Part shown: one piece after another, positions 10,901-21,570 of the stretch
Numbering within the stretch: position 1 is the stretch's first letter
Layout: each line of letters starts with the position of its first letter
Program-made: the position numbers and the translations under genes
NCBI GenBank assembly: GCA_029255685.2
Contig: CM055312.2
Location: forward strand, 8,084,649-8,148,648
Length of the DNA: 64,000 bases
From: Silene conica
Lineage: Eukaryota; Streptophyta; Magnoliopsida; Caryophyllales; Caryophyllaceae
Reading direction: 5' to 3'
Notes under the pieces: generated by a model
Databases searched by the model: none
What the model saw: only the letters and a program-made list of their open reading frames with translations
What the model was told of the DNA's origin: nothing

Positions 10901-12007
10901 TGTTTACTTTTATTTTTTATCAGAGTGAGAGATGACAATGAGTTACTGGATTATAAATAAAAACGCCAAATCAACTGAAATAGAATGTTATGCACTTCAC
11001 TGCTCGTTCTCGTGTTATTCGTGTGTTCTCGTATTAGTTAATAGTTATTTATTTTTATTTTTCTATTTTTGGGTAAGCTTGTAATATGTGTTAGTATGGA
11101 ATAGAATAAGATAATGACACTCTTTCATATCTTCTCTAATTTTTTTTGAACTTTATACTAAAATCAATTCTCCTAAATATTATTATTGGAACCTAGGGAG
11201 TATATAATTATGACATAAACGAGACCTTAAAGTGAGTAAAACATTTGCATTTAGGGACATTATTATGTTAATATATCATACTTGCTAATTGACAAGTTTT
11301 CTAAAAGACCGTTCTTCACTACATTAATGAAAGAAAATTTGACTATGATTTATAAGAGAGGTCTATTACCAATAAGAATGAGAGACCGTCTCTTTTAAAA
11401 ATTTGTGTTCGGTAATTATTTAACTAGAAAAGTATAAGTTGACAATTCAATCGAGAAATATGAATGTGATATTTGACATTGGTTATTATAATGGCGGACA
11501 AATAAAGGAAAGGAAGTGTGTGTGTGTATAGTAAGGTGAGTTGTGACACATTTGGCATGCAATATATATTGGCATTGCAATGATATTATTAATGGAAGTT
11601 GATGCACAAATAGGATCCAACCTCTGGGTGTAGAAAAGCATAGTACATCAAGCCCATATAATACCTAATCTACCAATTTTTTTATTAGAGCCCGCTATAA
11701 AACAAATACTTATCTAATTAACATTCAGTAAACTCTTCTTAATTCTCTGTTGACGACAGTCATAACAAAGTTCTCTCCCACCAAAATTTGATTTGAAGAT
11801 GACTGAAGGAAAGCGATTGGTATATCCAGCAAGGCGGAAAAATGCATCGAATTATATTTCGGTAAATGAGAAGCAATTTGTATCGACATCAAGAAGGAAA
11901 AACGCATCAAACAACACTAATTTGAGGTATATTTTTACACCAAACATAACCCTAATTTTGTGATTTATATGTTGTTCTCGATATTCAGTTTGATGACATA
12001 TGGACGC
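10901..12007. other. AT-rich intergenic spacer
   Basis: No convincing genes. A pair of inverted 'AGACCGT' phrases near 11307 and 11383 may be the ends of a degraded MITE. A short GT run lies at 11515-11527. Confidence 0.55.
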
Positions 12008-13345
12008 ATAAAAATACGAGCTATTACGATAAGAATACGAGTTAACGTAAAAAGTACATTTTGATGATATATTGAGCAATTAAAATTACGAGGTATAAAT
12101 AAAAGAATACGAGTTACAAAATAAGAGCTAATATTAAAAGAATACGAGCTAATATAAAAATGATACGAGCTATTAAGCTAAGAATACAAGCTAAATGTAA
12201 ACACAATACGAGCTAATATTAAAAGAATACGAGTTAATATAAAAAAAAACACGAGTTATTAAGACAAGAGTACGAGCTATTAATATAAGAATACGAACTA
12301 TTAATATAAGAATACGAACTTATGTAAAAGGAATACGAGATTAAGAAAATCACGAACTAAAAAATACGAGCACATAAGAATGCAAATCATTACCCCATGA
12401 ATACGAGCTAATATAAAAAGAATATGAGCTAATATTAAAAGAATACGAGCCAATATAAAAAACACGATTTATTAAGATAAGAATACGAGCTATTAAGATA
12501 AGAATACGAGCTATTCATATAAGAATACGAGCTATTAATATAAGAATACGAGCTAATGTAAAAAGAATACGAATTTACGAAAATCACGAACTAAAAAATA
12601 CGAGCACATCAGAATGCAAGTTATTACCCTAAGAATACGAGCTAATTTAAACAGAATACGAGCTAATATTAAAAGAATACGAGTTAATATAAAAATACAC
12701 GAATTATTAAGATAATAATACGAGCTATTAATATAAGAATACGAGCTATTCATATAAGAATACGAACTATTAATATAAGAATACGAGCTATTAATATAAG
12801 AATGCGAGCTAATGTATGTAAAAAGAATACGAGTTTATGAAAGTCACGAACTAAAAAATATGAGCACATCAGAATGCAAGTTATTACGTGCTAATATAAA
12901 AAGAATACGAGCTAATATTAAAAGAATACGAGTTAATATAAAAAAAAACAAGAGTTATTAAGATAAGAGTACGAGCTATTAAAATAAAAATACGAGTTAT
13001 TAATATAAAAATACGAGCTTATGTAAAAGGAATACGAGCTTAAGAAAATCACGAACTAAAAAATACGAGCACATAAGAAAGCAAGTCATTACCCTAAGAA
13101 CACGGGCTAATATAAGAAGAATATGAGCTAATATTAAAAGATTACGAGCCAATATAAAAAACACGAGTTATTAAGATAAGAATACGAGTTATTCATATAA
13201 TAATATGAGCTATTAATATAAGAATACGAGCTAATATAAAAAGAATACGAGCTAATGTAAAAAGAATACGAGTTTACGAAAATCACGAACTAAAAAATAC
13301 GAGCACATCAGAACGCAAGTTATTACCCTAAGAATACGAGCTAAT
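12008..13345. repeat. 'aatacgagctaatat' minisatellite, left part of a split array
   Basis: About 60 degenerate copies of a unit near 20 bp, such as AAGAATACGAGCTAATATAA. Superimposed is a higher-order block marked by 'AATCACGAACTAAAAAATAC' that recurs every roughly 200-260 bp (near 12346, 12582, 12845, 13046, 13282). The array continues at 27814 after the retrotransposon insertion. It encodes nothing; open frames on the minus strand are by-products of the missing stop trinucleotides. Confidence 0.93.
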
Positions 13346-13587
13346 TGATAACTACGTTATCGACCTATTTCTCATAGCTATTTCCCTCTACTTTGTCTAG
13401 TTTTCATATCGTTTCTCCCGTATTTATCCCCTTTTTATCCTTAAATAACGTTACATGCTATTTTCATGCGATTTCTATGTTTTTGTAGCATTGTTGCGTT
13501 GACATAGGTATTCCGGGATCTTTACGGAAGTGTCGAGAAGCCTACAAGTCGAGAAACCGAGCTTTAATCCTTTCTGGATGTATCTAG

Positions 13588-13806
13588 CCCAAAGTCGGGC
13601 ATAACTCGGGCAGTGGGGTGTTCCTACACCCACCAAAAAATCAAAGTCGGGCGTAACTCGGGCAGTGAGGTGTTCCTACACCTAACTTGTCCAAGCTACA
13701 CCCAAGAGGATTGAAGAACAAGACAAATTAAGGAAGCCGGGTGTAACTGGGCTCCGTCCGGCGTAACTTGACTTTGTCCGGTGCAAGTGGACCACGGCCG
13801 GTGTAT
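13588..13806 (+). repeat. U3 stem-loop repeats of LTR1
   Basis: Two copies of 'gTAACTCGGGCAGTG' (one reads 'aTAACTC') lead into inverted repeats: GGGTGT-TCCT-ACACCC at 13616-13631 and AGGTGT-TCCT-ACACCT at 13668-13683. Three weaker GTGTAAC/GGCGTAAC phrases follow to 13806. The array lies about 150-350 bp upstream of the TATA box. The same motif recurs twice in the internal region at about 17235-17340. Confidence 0.8.
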
Positions 13807-13948
13807 TGATTAATTTGTTTGATGTATGTCACGTGTTACCTCTAGACTAGTTTTGGCATATTTTTATTTCTAATTACTATTTGTGAGTGTTTATTTAGTG
13901 AGCCATTACATTTGGGAAGGATTTTTGGGGGTTATTTGTATTGGCCCA

Positions 13949-13956
13949 TATAAATA
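13949..13956 (+). promoter_or_regulatory. TATA box of LTR1 (also 20284-20291 and 26620-26627 in LTR2 and LTR3)
   Basis: TATAAATA followed by AGAG, in the same place in all three LTRs. It is the likely start of retrotransposon transcription, placing U3 at roughly the first 630 bp of the LTR. Confidence 0.65.
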
Positions 13957-15145
13957 GAGTAAGAGGAGTAGAATGACGAGGGTGGTGCGGGACGCACGAA
14001 GCAACAGTCCCAATTTTTCAGATTAATTTTTAGGGTTTATCTCTTATTTTCTCCCAAATTTTCTCTCTAAAAATTAGTATAGGAATAGATTAATTAATGT
14101 CAAGTTTTAATCTTATGGGTATGTAAGACAATCTACATTATTTATGCAATTCCCTCTCATTTATTGGTATCAATTTCTCATCCTTACTCTTTCTTATTGT
14201 TTTTAATTATGTCTTGTTGTTTTGATAATTTTAATCTTTAATTAGTTAATATTTTAGTCTTTAATTATTGTTCTTAGCATCATGTTTAGTATAGTTGTCA
14301 CTTGTTTATGTTAGATTAGTAATGAGTAGTCTTTCACTAGGGTGCGATGAGACCCCGACATGAATAATTTACCTAATTAGTTTCTTTTTGATTGGTTGTT
14401 GAGGGGGATTTTATCGGGTTTAAATGAAAGGTTTTGAATTGGTTGTGTTCTATTTGGGAAAATAGTCGGTTTTGGCCCTTGTCCACCAACGAGAGTTGGT
14501 TAGGTCGGGATTTGTCTACCCCTCTTAGTCCCTTTGTCAACTTGGGTTAAGCCCGGGAGGGAGAACCCGAGTAGGGTGCTTTTGTTTATCGGTTTGAAAT
14601 TCACCTTCGGGAGAAGGGTTGGGATGACCGGGGATTATCGCGGGCTTAAGCCCTTGACCTTGGTGAGAGGTGAGCGGAATGGGCCCATTTTGGCAAGCCT
14701 TGAGTCTTGAGTCGGGGGAAGCCGAGTCATGAGCCCGAGAGGGAGTTGACTTGGTATTACTAGTGTCCTATTATGAGCCCGGGAGGGAGTTGATAGACGA
14801 CCTAGAGACGTTTCCACCTTATTAGTCTACCCTTGATAACTAGTTAACGAAACTAAGCGGTGAATTACGAATTGTTGGTGGTTAAATCGTACCCTAGGCC
14901 TTTTCTTTATTGCTTAAATCGTTATTTCATTACTTGTTCACTTAATTTCTTATTATTTTAGTTTATTAGCTTAGTACTTATCAACTTAATGATTCACGTA
15001 GCTAACCTATAATCTAAGATAAGACTAGTACTCAAACTTAACCTCCCTGTGGATCGACCTCGACTACCCTACTACATTAGTTTAGTAGTTGAGTTTTATA
15101 AATTTTGTTTGATCGGGGGAAGGCGACAAAACCCCGTTATCAAAA

Positions 15146-15163
15146 TGGCGCCGTTGCCGGGGA
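15146..15163 (+). promoter_or_regulatory. Primer binding site, unit 1
   Basis: TGGCGCCGTTGCCGGGGA starts three bases after the LTR end and is the complement of the 3' end of plant tRNA-Asp (GUC), including CCA. Athila-type elements use this primer. Confidence 0.9.
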
Positions 15164-15235
15164 GGTTAACGGATTGATATTAGTTTAGTTTGGATTTGTT
15201 AGACTACGTATTTGTTACTTGTTACTTGTGTCTAG

Positions 15236-16765
15236 ATGACAATATTCTACTTTCCACAATTTCAACATGAATCATTGCATGTTTATTGGAATAGACTTGA
15301 GTATTACGTTTATCAATATGATTTTGATGTTGAGATATGGGAATTTTGTCATATGATTTATAATGGTGTCTTTGTTGAGGTTAGGGATATGATTGAGCAA
15401 AATTGTGAAGGGATGTTCAATTTTATGTCATATGATGAGAGGTGGGAGCTTCTTAAATATTTGGCTAAGAGTTCTAGTGAGTCGGACATGGTCTACCAAA
15501 ATGAAATGAATGATCCTTATCATGTTACTCCTTTATCTTTGGATGTTAATGATATGCATGGTCCTCCCGCTCATCATTCTTCCCCTTTCCCGATAAATAC
15601 ATGTAATATGCAATCTTTTTCATCAAGTTGTGAACCATGTGGTGATTGTGAAGATAACTTTGGTGCATGTCCCTCTTATGTTTCCCAAATACCCATGGAT
15701 GATTATATGGTGAATGATGTTAATGATGATATGCATGTCTTGGCCCTTTCTTGTGAACCACCTACATCTTTTTCAAAAGAGCTTTTACACCCTTCTTTTC
15801 AATCTACACCTCACTTTGTGAATGTTTTTGATGGTTGTGAGTTGAAGATGGTGAAATTTGATGATAATGAGTGGTTGAATGAGCCAAATAATGTTCTTAG
15901 TGAAAGTTTTAAGGATTTTGGTTTGTGTGAGTTTGAGGAAGAGGGTGAATTTGAGACTTTACCTACTATTATTAATGATAAATTAGTTGAATTTTCCTTA
16001 ATCAATACTCATGAAAACCCCACTTTTGAGGATTTGAGTGGTGTGACAATGGGGAAAAATCCACTTTTTGATGACATGGTAGATGAGGTTAGTAGTGGAA
16101 GTGAGCATGCTTTGAGTGGTGAAGAGAAAGTGGAGAAAAATGATGTTTTCATTGGTTCTTGGGATAAGGAGATCGATGTCACTCTTGATGATAGCCTCGA
16201 GGTAACGTGGGAAGATGATATTGTGGATGTTCGCTCCTTAGGAGAACCTATCTTCAAGAGATTTCTTGAGAAAATTTCGATGCCTATCCCTTATAGAGAA
16301 GATGATTCTCTTATTCCCATTGTTTTGCCTCTCTTTGACATTCTTACTCCATGTTATGTAACCATGCTTATTGAGGATTATTGTGAGAATCCTACAAAGG
16401 AGGTTGTGTTGGCATTTGGTTTAACACTTGATGATTGTTTGATTGACAACCTTGAGTTTGGAGATATGGACATTGCTCTTAAGGAAAGTGTGAAAGGGGA
16501 AAATGATGTGAGTGAATTTAGAAGTTTTCATCCTCTTCTTGTGATTTTGAAATCAAGTGACAAATCCTTAGGCGGTAATGAGATGTTTGGCGTTCACTTT
16601 TTACCTCAGAAACCTCTCATCACTCCGCTTCTTCTTTCTTGGTTTTATGGATGGTCTTGTTTGGTTGTTAAGATGCATTATGATCACTTTCTTGAAGATT
16701 GGTCTAGTACATTTGACAAGTTAATGAAATCTTTGACGGGATTTTTAAATGACTCACTTGCTTGA
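15236..16765 (+). CDS. 509-aa gag-like protein of the non-autonomous retrotransposon, unit 1
   Basis: The frame starts 72 bp after the primer binding site. Residues about 8-85 (WNRLEYYVYQYDF...IYNGVF...RDMIEQNCEGMF...WELLKYLA) follow the pattern of the C-terminal half of a plant gypsy gag (retrotransposon gag domain: W-R, then FYNG-like, then an EA/LL-like helix). The remaining 420 residues are strongly acidic, rich in Asp, Glu and Ser, with no zinc knuckle, protease or polymerase motifs. The sequence is intact, with a protein identical to unit 2. Persistence of one long frame in an element lacking all pol genes suggests it is used, perhaps for packaging its own RNA into a helper particle. 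That last point is inference. Confidence 0.75.
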   Translation: MTIFYFPQFQHESLHVYWNRLEYYVYQYDFDVEIWEFCHMIYNGVFVEVRDMIEQNCEGMFNFMSYDERWELLKYLAKSSSESDMVYQNEMNDPYHVTPLSLDVNDMHGPPAHHSSPFPINTCNMQSFSSSCEPCGDCEDNFGACPSYVSQIPMDDYMVNDVNDDMHVLALSCEPPTSFSKELLHPSFQSTPHFVNVFDGCELKMVKFDDNEWLNEPNNVLSESFKDFGLCEFEEEGEFETLPTIINDKLVEFSLINTHENPTFEDLSGVTMGKNPLFDDMVDEVSSGSEHALSGEEKVEKNDVFIGSWDKEIDVTLDDSLEVTWEDDIVDVRSLGEPIFKRFLEKISMPIPYREDDSLIPIVLPLFDILTPCYVTMLIEDYCENPTKEVVLAFGLTLDDCLIDNLEFGDMDIALKESVKGENDVSEFRSFHPLLVILKSSDKSLGGNEMFGVHFLPQKPLITPLLLSWFYGWSCLVVKMHYDHFLEDWSSTFDKLMKSLTGFLNDSLA

Positions 16766-16989
16766 TGTGACTTTGTTGTATATATTTCTTTGCTTGCTTG
16801 TGTTTGGTTTTTTTTGTTTTGTTTCATGTGTATAGGTACTTTTGTTAGCTTCAAGACCAACAAGACCAACAAGACGGTGGCTAGAAGTAGAAGAGTCAAA
16901 GATTATTTCACTTAGTGAATGATTGAAGATTATGCTTTAGACGGTAATATTCTTGACCTACCCGTTTTTTTTTTGCCTTCCCTTGTTCT

Positions 16990-17028
16990 TTGACATTGGG
17001 GACAATGTCAAGTTTAAGTGTAGGGAGG
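16990..17028 (+). promoter_or_regulatory. Hairpin plus purine-tract module A, unit 1
   Basis: TTGACATTG-GGGA-CAATGTCAA is a perfect 9-bp stem with a four-base loop. Five bases later comes AGTGTAGGGAGG. It shares layout with modules B and C, but the stem sequence is different. Confidence 0.85.
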
Positions 17029-17230
17029 TTTGTTGTTGTTGGTTAGATGAGTAGTAGTTGTTTGGATTTTTGAGGTTGGAGGTGTTGATTTTAAGATTTG
17101 GGGATTTTTGAGGCATTTTTTTTGTGCAAAGGAGGAGTTTCGGGATGTGAAAAATGGCGAAAAAAGGGCGAAAATTGGAGGTGGGTGCATTTTCTTGAAT
17201 TTGGAGAGTTTTAGAAGTGAAAATGGGTGT

Positions 17231-17360
17231 TTTGGGTGTAACTCAGGGCAGTGGGGTGTTGCTACACCCTACTGGAAGAGATACACCCAAGGGGAAATTG
17301 TAGCTGGGTGTAACTCAGGCAGTGGGGTGTTACTACACCCGACTTGGTTGAGATACACCC
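17231..17360 (+). repeat. Internal stem-loop repeats, unit 1
   Basis: Two copies of 'GGGTGTAACTCAGG' lead into perfect stems: GGGTGT-TGCT-ACACCC (17254-17269) and GGGTGT-TACT-ACACCC (17325-17340). They are the same motif as in the LTR U3, with loops that differ but keep the form T-N-C-T. Additional 'ATACACCC' phrases lie between them. Confidence 0.85.
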
Positions 17361-17906
17361 GACCCGGAAAAAAAAAAAAAGAAATTAAAAAAAATTTAAA
17401 AAAAAGGAAAAAGATCTTTTTTCACCTTTTGCTCCTTTCTTATAATTTTGTGAACTACAACCCCAAAACCTCCTTTTTACTTCAAAATTTCGACAATTCT
17501 TTTTCCCGTTGTTCCCTTGTTTCTCAAGCTTTTTACATTCCGTCTTCACTTTTGTGTTCTTCGTTCCCTCTAATGTCTTTTTCTAGGTGAAAATCCCCTT
17601 TCGCTCCTTTATGAAAATCCAAATTGCACCAAATTCCTTCCTCATATCCAAATTTCTTTTGTTTTGCTTTATTTTGTTTTGATTTTTCTTTTGTGTTAGA
17701 CTATTTTCTACCCTAGTTTCTTTTTCTTAGTTTTTGCTTTTGAGTTTCTTTTCTTTTTCCTTGTCTCCTCTTTATACTTTCTATATAAAAAAGTATAAAG
17801 AGGAGGCCCCAAAAAAAAAAATACCAAAAACATGTTTTTCCTTTTCAAAAAATCGAAAATACCAAAAATATTTTGCCTCTTTTTGTATTTTTCTTCCATG
17901 CACTTG

Positions 17907-17942
17907 TCTCATCGAGGACGATGAGATTTTAGTGTGGGGAGG
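17907..17942 (+). promoter_or_regulatory. Hairpin plus purine-tract module B, unit 1
   Basis: TCTCATCG-AGGA-CGATGAGA is a perfect 8-bp stem. Four bases later comes AGTGTGGGGAGGGGAAA. It looks like an internal second polypurine tract. Confidence 0.85.
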
Positions 17943-19641
17943 GGAAATATATTCTTTGTATATATTTCTTTTTGAGAAAATTTCAGAAAATACAAAAAAA
18001 AAATTGAAAAATTTGAAAAATCCAAAAATATTGCATTGTACATATTTTGTGTTTTGTTTGTCCTAACCATATTCCTAGGTCGCACACAAGAATGCATCGG
18101 AGAAGAAGTTGGTAAAATTACTCTTCCTCTTTCTCCTTATTCCTTCCTTTTCATTTTTTTTCATATATTTATGGAGGAGGATGGGATTATGTGATGTGGG
18201 TGTTCCCTTGGGGAACCGTTTTGGAGATTGTTGTGTGAAACTTATGTGTTGGTAGGATGTTTGCATCTAGTTTAAAAGTAGGCATTTAGTTTTATTTTGG
18301 CATATGCATTATAACATGTGAATATGTAGTTGCATTTCATGGCATATAGTTTCTCTTAGTTAATCTTGTTTTTGAAAAAAAAAAACCCCTAAGGGAGAAT
18401 TTTGGCAAAAATACCTAGGACTATGCAAATTTTCTTTCGGCTTGTAACTTTGTTTATCTAGAATAGTTTTGAATCACCCTATTTAGTGCCCCTCTAGTAT
18501 CTTTCATGACATTTTCCGCTACTAAGTCAAAGGTTTGCATGTGAGTCACCTTGTTCAACCCCATTTTGTTAAGGAGTGTCGATTAGGTGATCCTGGTGAC
18601 CTTGGTAGTCTAGGTCGGATGGTAATTCCTAAGAAATTTTTGATTTTTTTTATGCTCAATTCACTTATTTTGGTTTTGGAAATCTTGATTTTGAAAAAAA
18701 AAAAAGAGAAACCTCTAAAAAAATGTGTGTTTGAATAAAGTCTCTTGGTTTGGAGGAAGGCTAACACTTCGATGTGCTTTGGGGGGGAATGTCATTACCT
18801 TGGTTTCCCGCTTGGTCGTGAATTCGACCTCCCCGAAGACAGAGTGAATGTCCCCCGACAAGCTAACATCTAGAGTTTAACCGGTTGCCTAATAAGTGAT
18901 TGGCGAAAATAAAGGGTGTTAGCACGCGTGAGACAAGCCCTATCCGAACCATTTGAGAGCAAAAGAAAAAAAAAAAAAAAAAAAAAAAAAAGAAAGAAGA
19001 AAAAATTATAATAAGAGGTAAAATTTTGAGTTTTTTTTCTAACCTTTATAAAATGAGTTGAGTATTTTACTTCAAAAATCTTTTTACTTTTGCCATCCCC
19101 TTTAGATGAACTTGGAACGAACCACGACTCTTGCTTGACAAGAGTCTAGACCGTCTAATTTTTCACTTCTAAGCATATTGGGGATTCCCTTCCATTTTCA
19201 TCCGATCGCCTTTGACAAAGTAGTAGGAAAATGCATGTGAAAGTAGCCTAGACTTGCACTATTTTAGGGGGTGATTTGTAGCTATCCTTGTAAACCTAGT
19301 CACTTGTCGAATTTATATTTGTAAGGAGTATGTGTTTTTGCTTGATTTTCCACTAGGTAGTGACCGCCACCTTGATGAGGAAGGTGGCATTTCCTATTGA
19401 TCGGTGCATCTTATTTCTACCTTGCGTTTGAGCTTAGGATGCATCACAATTTTGTGCAAGAGCTTACTTGCCTTGCGAGTTGTGCTTTACCTCATGAGCA
19501 CAATTACATGAGTTGAAGGGGCGTTGAGTGCGCTAATACTCATGCGGCTAGTTAATTTAGTAGTATTACATTTACTTGATTAGTTTTCTTATTTGTTCTT
19601 GTAGTTCCCTTCATTGCCCTTTTTCTTAGCTTGAACTAGTG

Positions 19642-19680
19642 CTTACTCGAGGACGAGTAAGGGTTTAGTGTGGGGAGATT
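19642..19680 (+). promoter_or_regulatory. Hairpin plus polypurine tract, module C, unit 1
   Basis: CTTACTCG-AGGA-CGAGTAAG is a perfect 8-bp stem. Five bases later comes AGTGTGGGGAGATT, which abuts LTR2. By position this purine run is the true polypurine tract used for plus-strand priming. Confidence 0.88.
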
Positions 19681-21477
19681 TGATTACTACGTTATCGACC
19701 TATTTCTCATAGCTATTTCCCTCTACTTTGTCTAGTTTTCATATCGTTTCTCCCGTATTTATCCCCTTTTTATCCTTAAATAACGTTACATGCTATTTTC
19801 ATGCGATTTCTATGTTTTTGTAGCATTGTTGCGTTGTCATAGGTATTCCGGGATCTTTACGGAAGTGTTGAGAAGCCTACAAGTCGAGAAACCGAGCTTT
19901 AATCCTTTCTGGGTGTATCTAGCCCAAAGTCGGGCATAACTCGGGCAGTGGGGTGTTCCTACACCCACCAAAAAATCAAAGTCGGGCGTAACTCGGGCAG
20001 TGGGGTGTTCTTACACCTAACTTGTCCAAGCTACACCCAAGAGGATTGAAGAACAAGACAAATTAAGGAAGCCGGGTGTAACTGGGCTCCGTCCGGCGTA
20101 ACTTGACTTTGTCCGGTGCAAGTGGACCACGGCCGGTGTATTGATTAATTTGTTTGATGTATGTCACGTGTTACCTCTAGACTAGTTTTGGCATATTTTT
20201 ATTTCTAATTACTATTTGTGAGTGTTTATTTAGTGGGCCATTACATTTGGGAAGGATTTTTGGGGGTTATTTGTATTGGCCCATATAAATAGAGTAAGAG
20301 GAGTAGAATGACGAGGGTGGTGCGGGACGCACGAAGCAACAGTCCCAATTTTTCAGATTAATTTTTAGGGTTTATCTCTTATTTTCTCCCAAATTTTCTC
20401 TCTAAAAATTAGTATAGGAATAGATTAATTAATGTCAAGTTTTAATCTTATGGGTATGTAAGACAATCTACATTATTTATGCAATTCCCTCTCATTTATT
20501 GGTATCAATTTCTCATCCTTACTCTTTCTTATTGTTTTTAATTATGTCTTGTTGTTTTGATAATTTTAATCTTTAATTAGTTAATATTTTAGTCTTTAAT
20601 TATTGTTCTTAGCATCATGTTTAGTATAGTTGTCACTTGTTTATGTTAGATTAGTAATGAGTAGTCTTTCACTAGGGTGCGATGAGACCCCGACATGAAT
20701 AATTTACCTAATTAGTTTCTTTTTGATTGGTTGTTGAGGGGGATTTTATCGGGTTTAAATGAAAGGTTTTGAATTGGTTGTGTTCTATTTGGGAAAATAG
20801 TCGGTTTTGGCCCTTGTCCACCAACGAGAGTTGGTTAGGTCGGGATTTGTCTACCCCTCTTAGTCCCTTTGTCAACTTGGGTTAAGCCCGGGAGGGAGAA
20901 CCCGAGTAGGGTGCTTTTGTTTATCGGTTTGAAATTCACCTTCGGGAGAAGGGTTGGGATGACCGGGGATTATCGCGGGCTTAAGCCCTTGACCTTGGTG
21001 AGAGGTGAGCGGAATGGGCCCATTTTGGCAAGCCTTGAGTCTTGAGTCGGGGGAAGCCGAGTCATGAGCCCGAGAGGGAGTTGACTTGGTATTACTAGTG
21101 TCCTATTATGAGCCCGGGAGGGAGTTGATAGACGACCTAGAGACGTTTCCACCTTATTAGTCTACCCTTGATAACTAGTTAACGAAACTAAGCGGTGAAT
21201 TACGAATTGTTGGTGGTTAAATCGTACCCTAGGCCTTTTCTTTATTGCTTAAATCGTTATTTCATTACTTGTTCACTTAATTTCTTATTATTTTAGTTTA
21301 TTAGCTTAGTACTTATCAACTTAATGATTCACGTAGCTAACCTATAATCTAAGATAAGACTAGTACTCAAACTTAACCTCCCTGTGGATCGACCTCGACT
21401 ACCCTACTACATTAGTTTAGTAGTTGAGTTTTATAAATTTTGTTTGATCGGGGGAAGGCGACAAAACCCCGTTATCA
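19681..21477 (+). repeat. LTR2 (central, mosaic LTR)
   Basis: 1797 bp. At six diagnostic sites in its first 556 bases (for example TGATTAC at the start and G at 20236) it agrees with LTR3 and not LTR1. At three sites from 21132 onward (A at 21132, then CTTAAT and TTCACG) it agrees with LTR1 and not LTR3. It has a private T near 19868 (GTGTTGAG). This is the expected product of crossing over between a 3' LTR and a 5' LTR of two copies of the same insertion, with the switch between 20236 and 21132. Confidence 0.93.
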
Positions 21478-21480
21478 AAA

Positions 21481-21498
21481 TGGCGCCGTTGCCGGGGA
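21481..21498 (+). promoter_or_regulatory. Primer binding site, unit 2
   Basis: Same tRNA-Asp-type sequence as unit 1, three bases after LTR2. Confidence 0.9.
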
Positions 21499-21570
21499 GG
21501 TTAACGGATTGATATTAGTTTAGTTTGGATTTGTTAGACTACGTATTTGTTACTTGTTACTTGTGTCTAG

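Larger units (their letters stand above)
13346..15142 (+). repeat. LTR1 of the tandem retrotransposon
   Basis: The LTR runs from TGATAAC to GTTATCA, a perfect 7-bp inverted repeat that LTR2 and LTR3 no longer have because they read TGATTAC. It differs from LTR3 at nine sites I could find by eye, about 0.5 percent. It contains two stem-loop motifs near 13616 and 13668, a TATA box at 13949, and the 'CCTCCCTGTGGATCGACC' block typical of gypsy LTR 3' regions. Confidence 0.95.
16766..19641 (+). other. Long non-coding internal region, unit 1
   Basis: About 2.9 kb without a convincing gene. It holds long A and T runs (26 A at 18966-18991), pyrimidine-rich tracts and two stem-loop motifs of the LTR type (17254-17269 and 17325-17340). 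A 'GGACAATG' hairpin module sits at 16990 and a second at 17907. A 160-codon frame at 17108-17590 exists only because of the length of an A-run. It is broken in unit 2 by one base, so I do not call it. Confidence 0.7.

Noticed and set aside
14635..14817. 60-codon minus frame repeated in all three LTRs
   Set aside because: Repeated only because the LTR is repeated; short, no domain, in a non-coding part of the LTR.
17108..17590. 160-codon frame in the retrotransposon internal region
   Set aside because: It depends on a 13-A run. The second unit has 12 A and the frame breaks, and the sequence is low complexity with stem-loop repeats.
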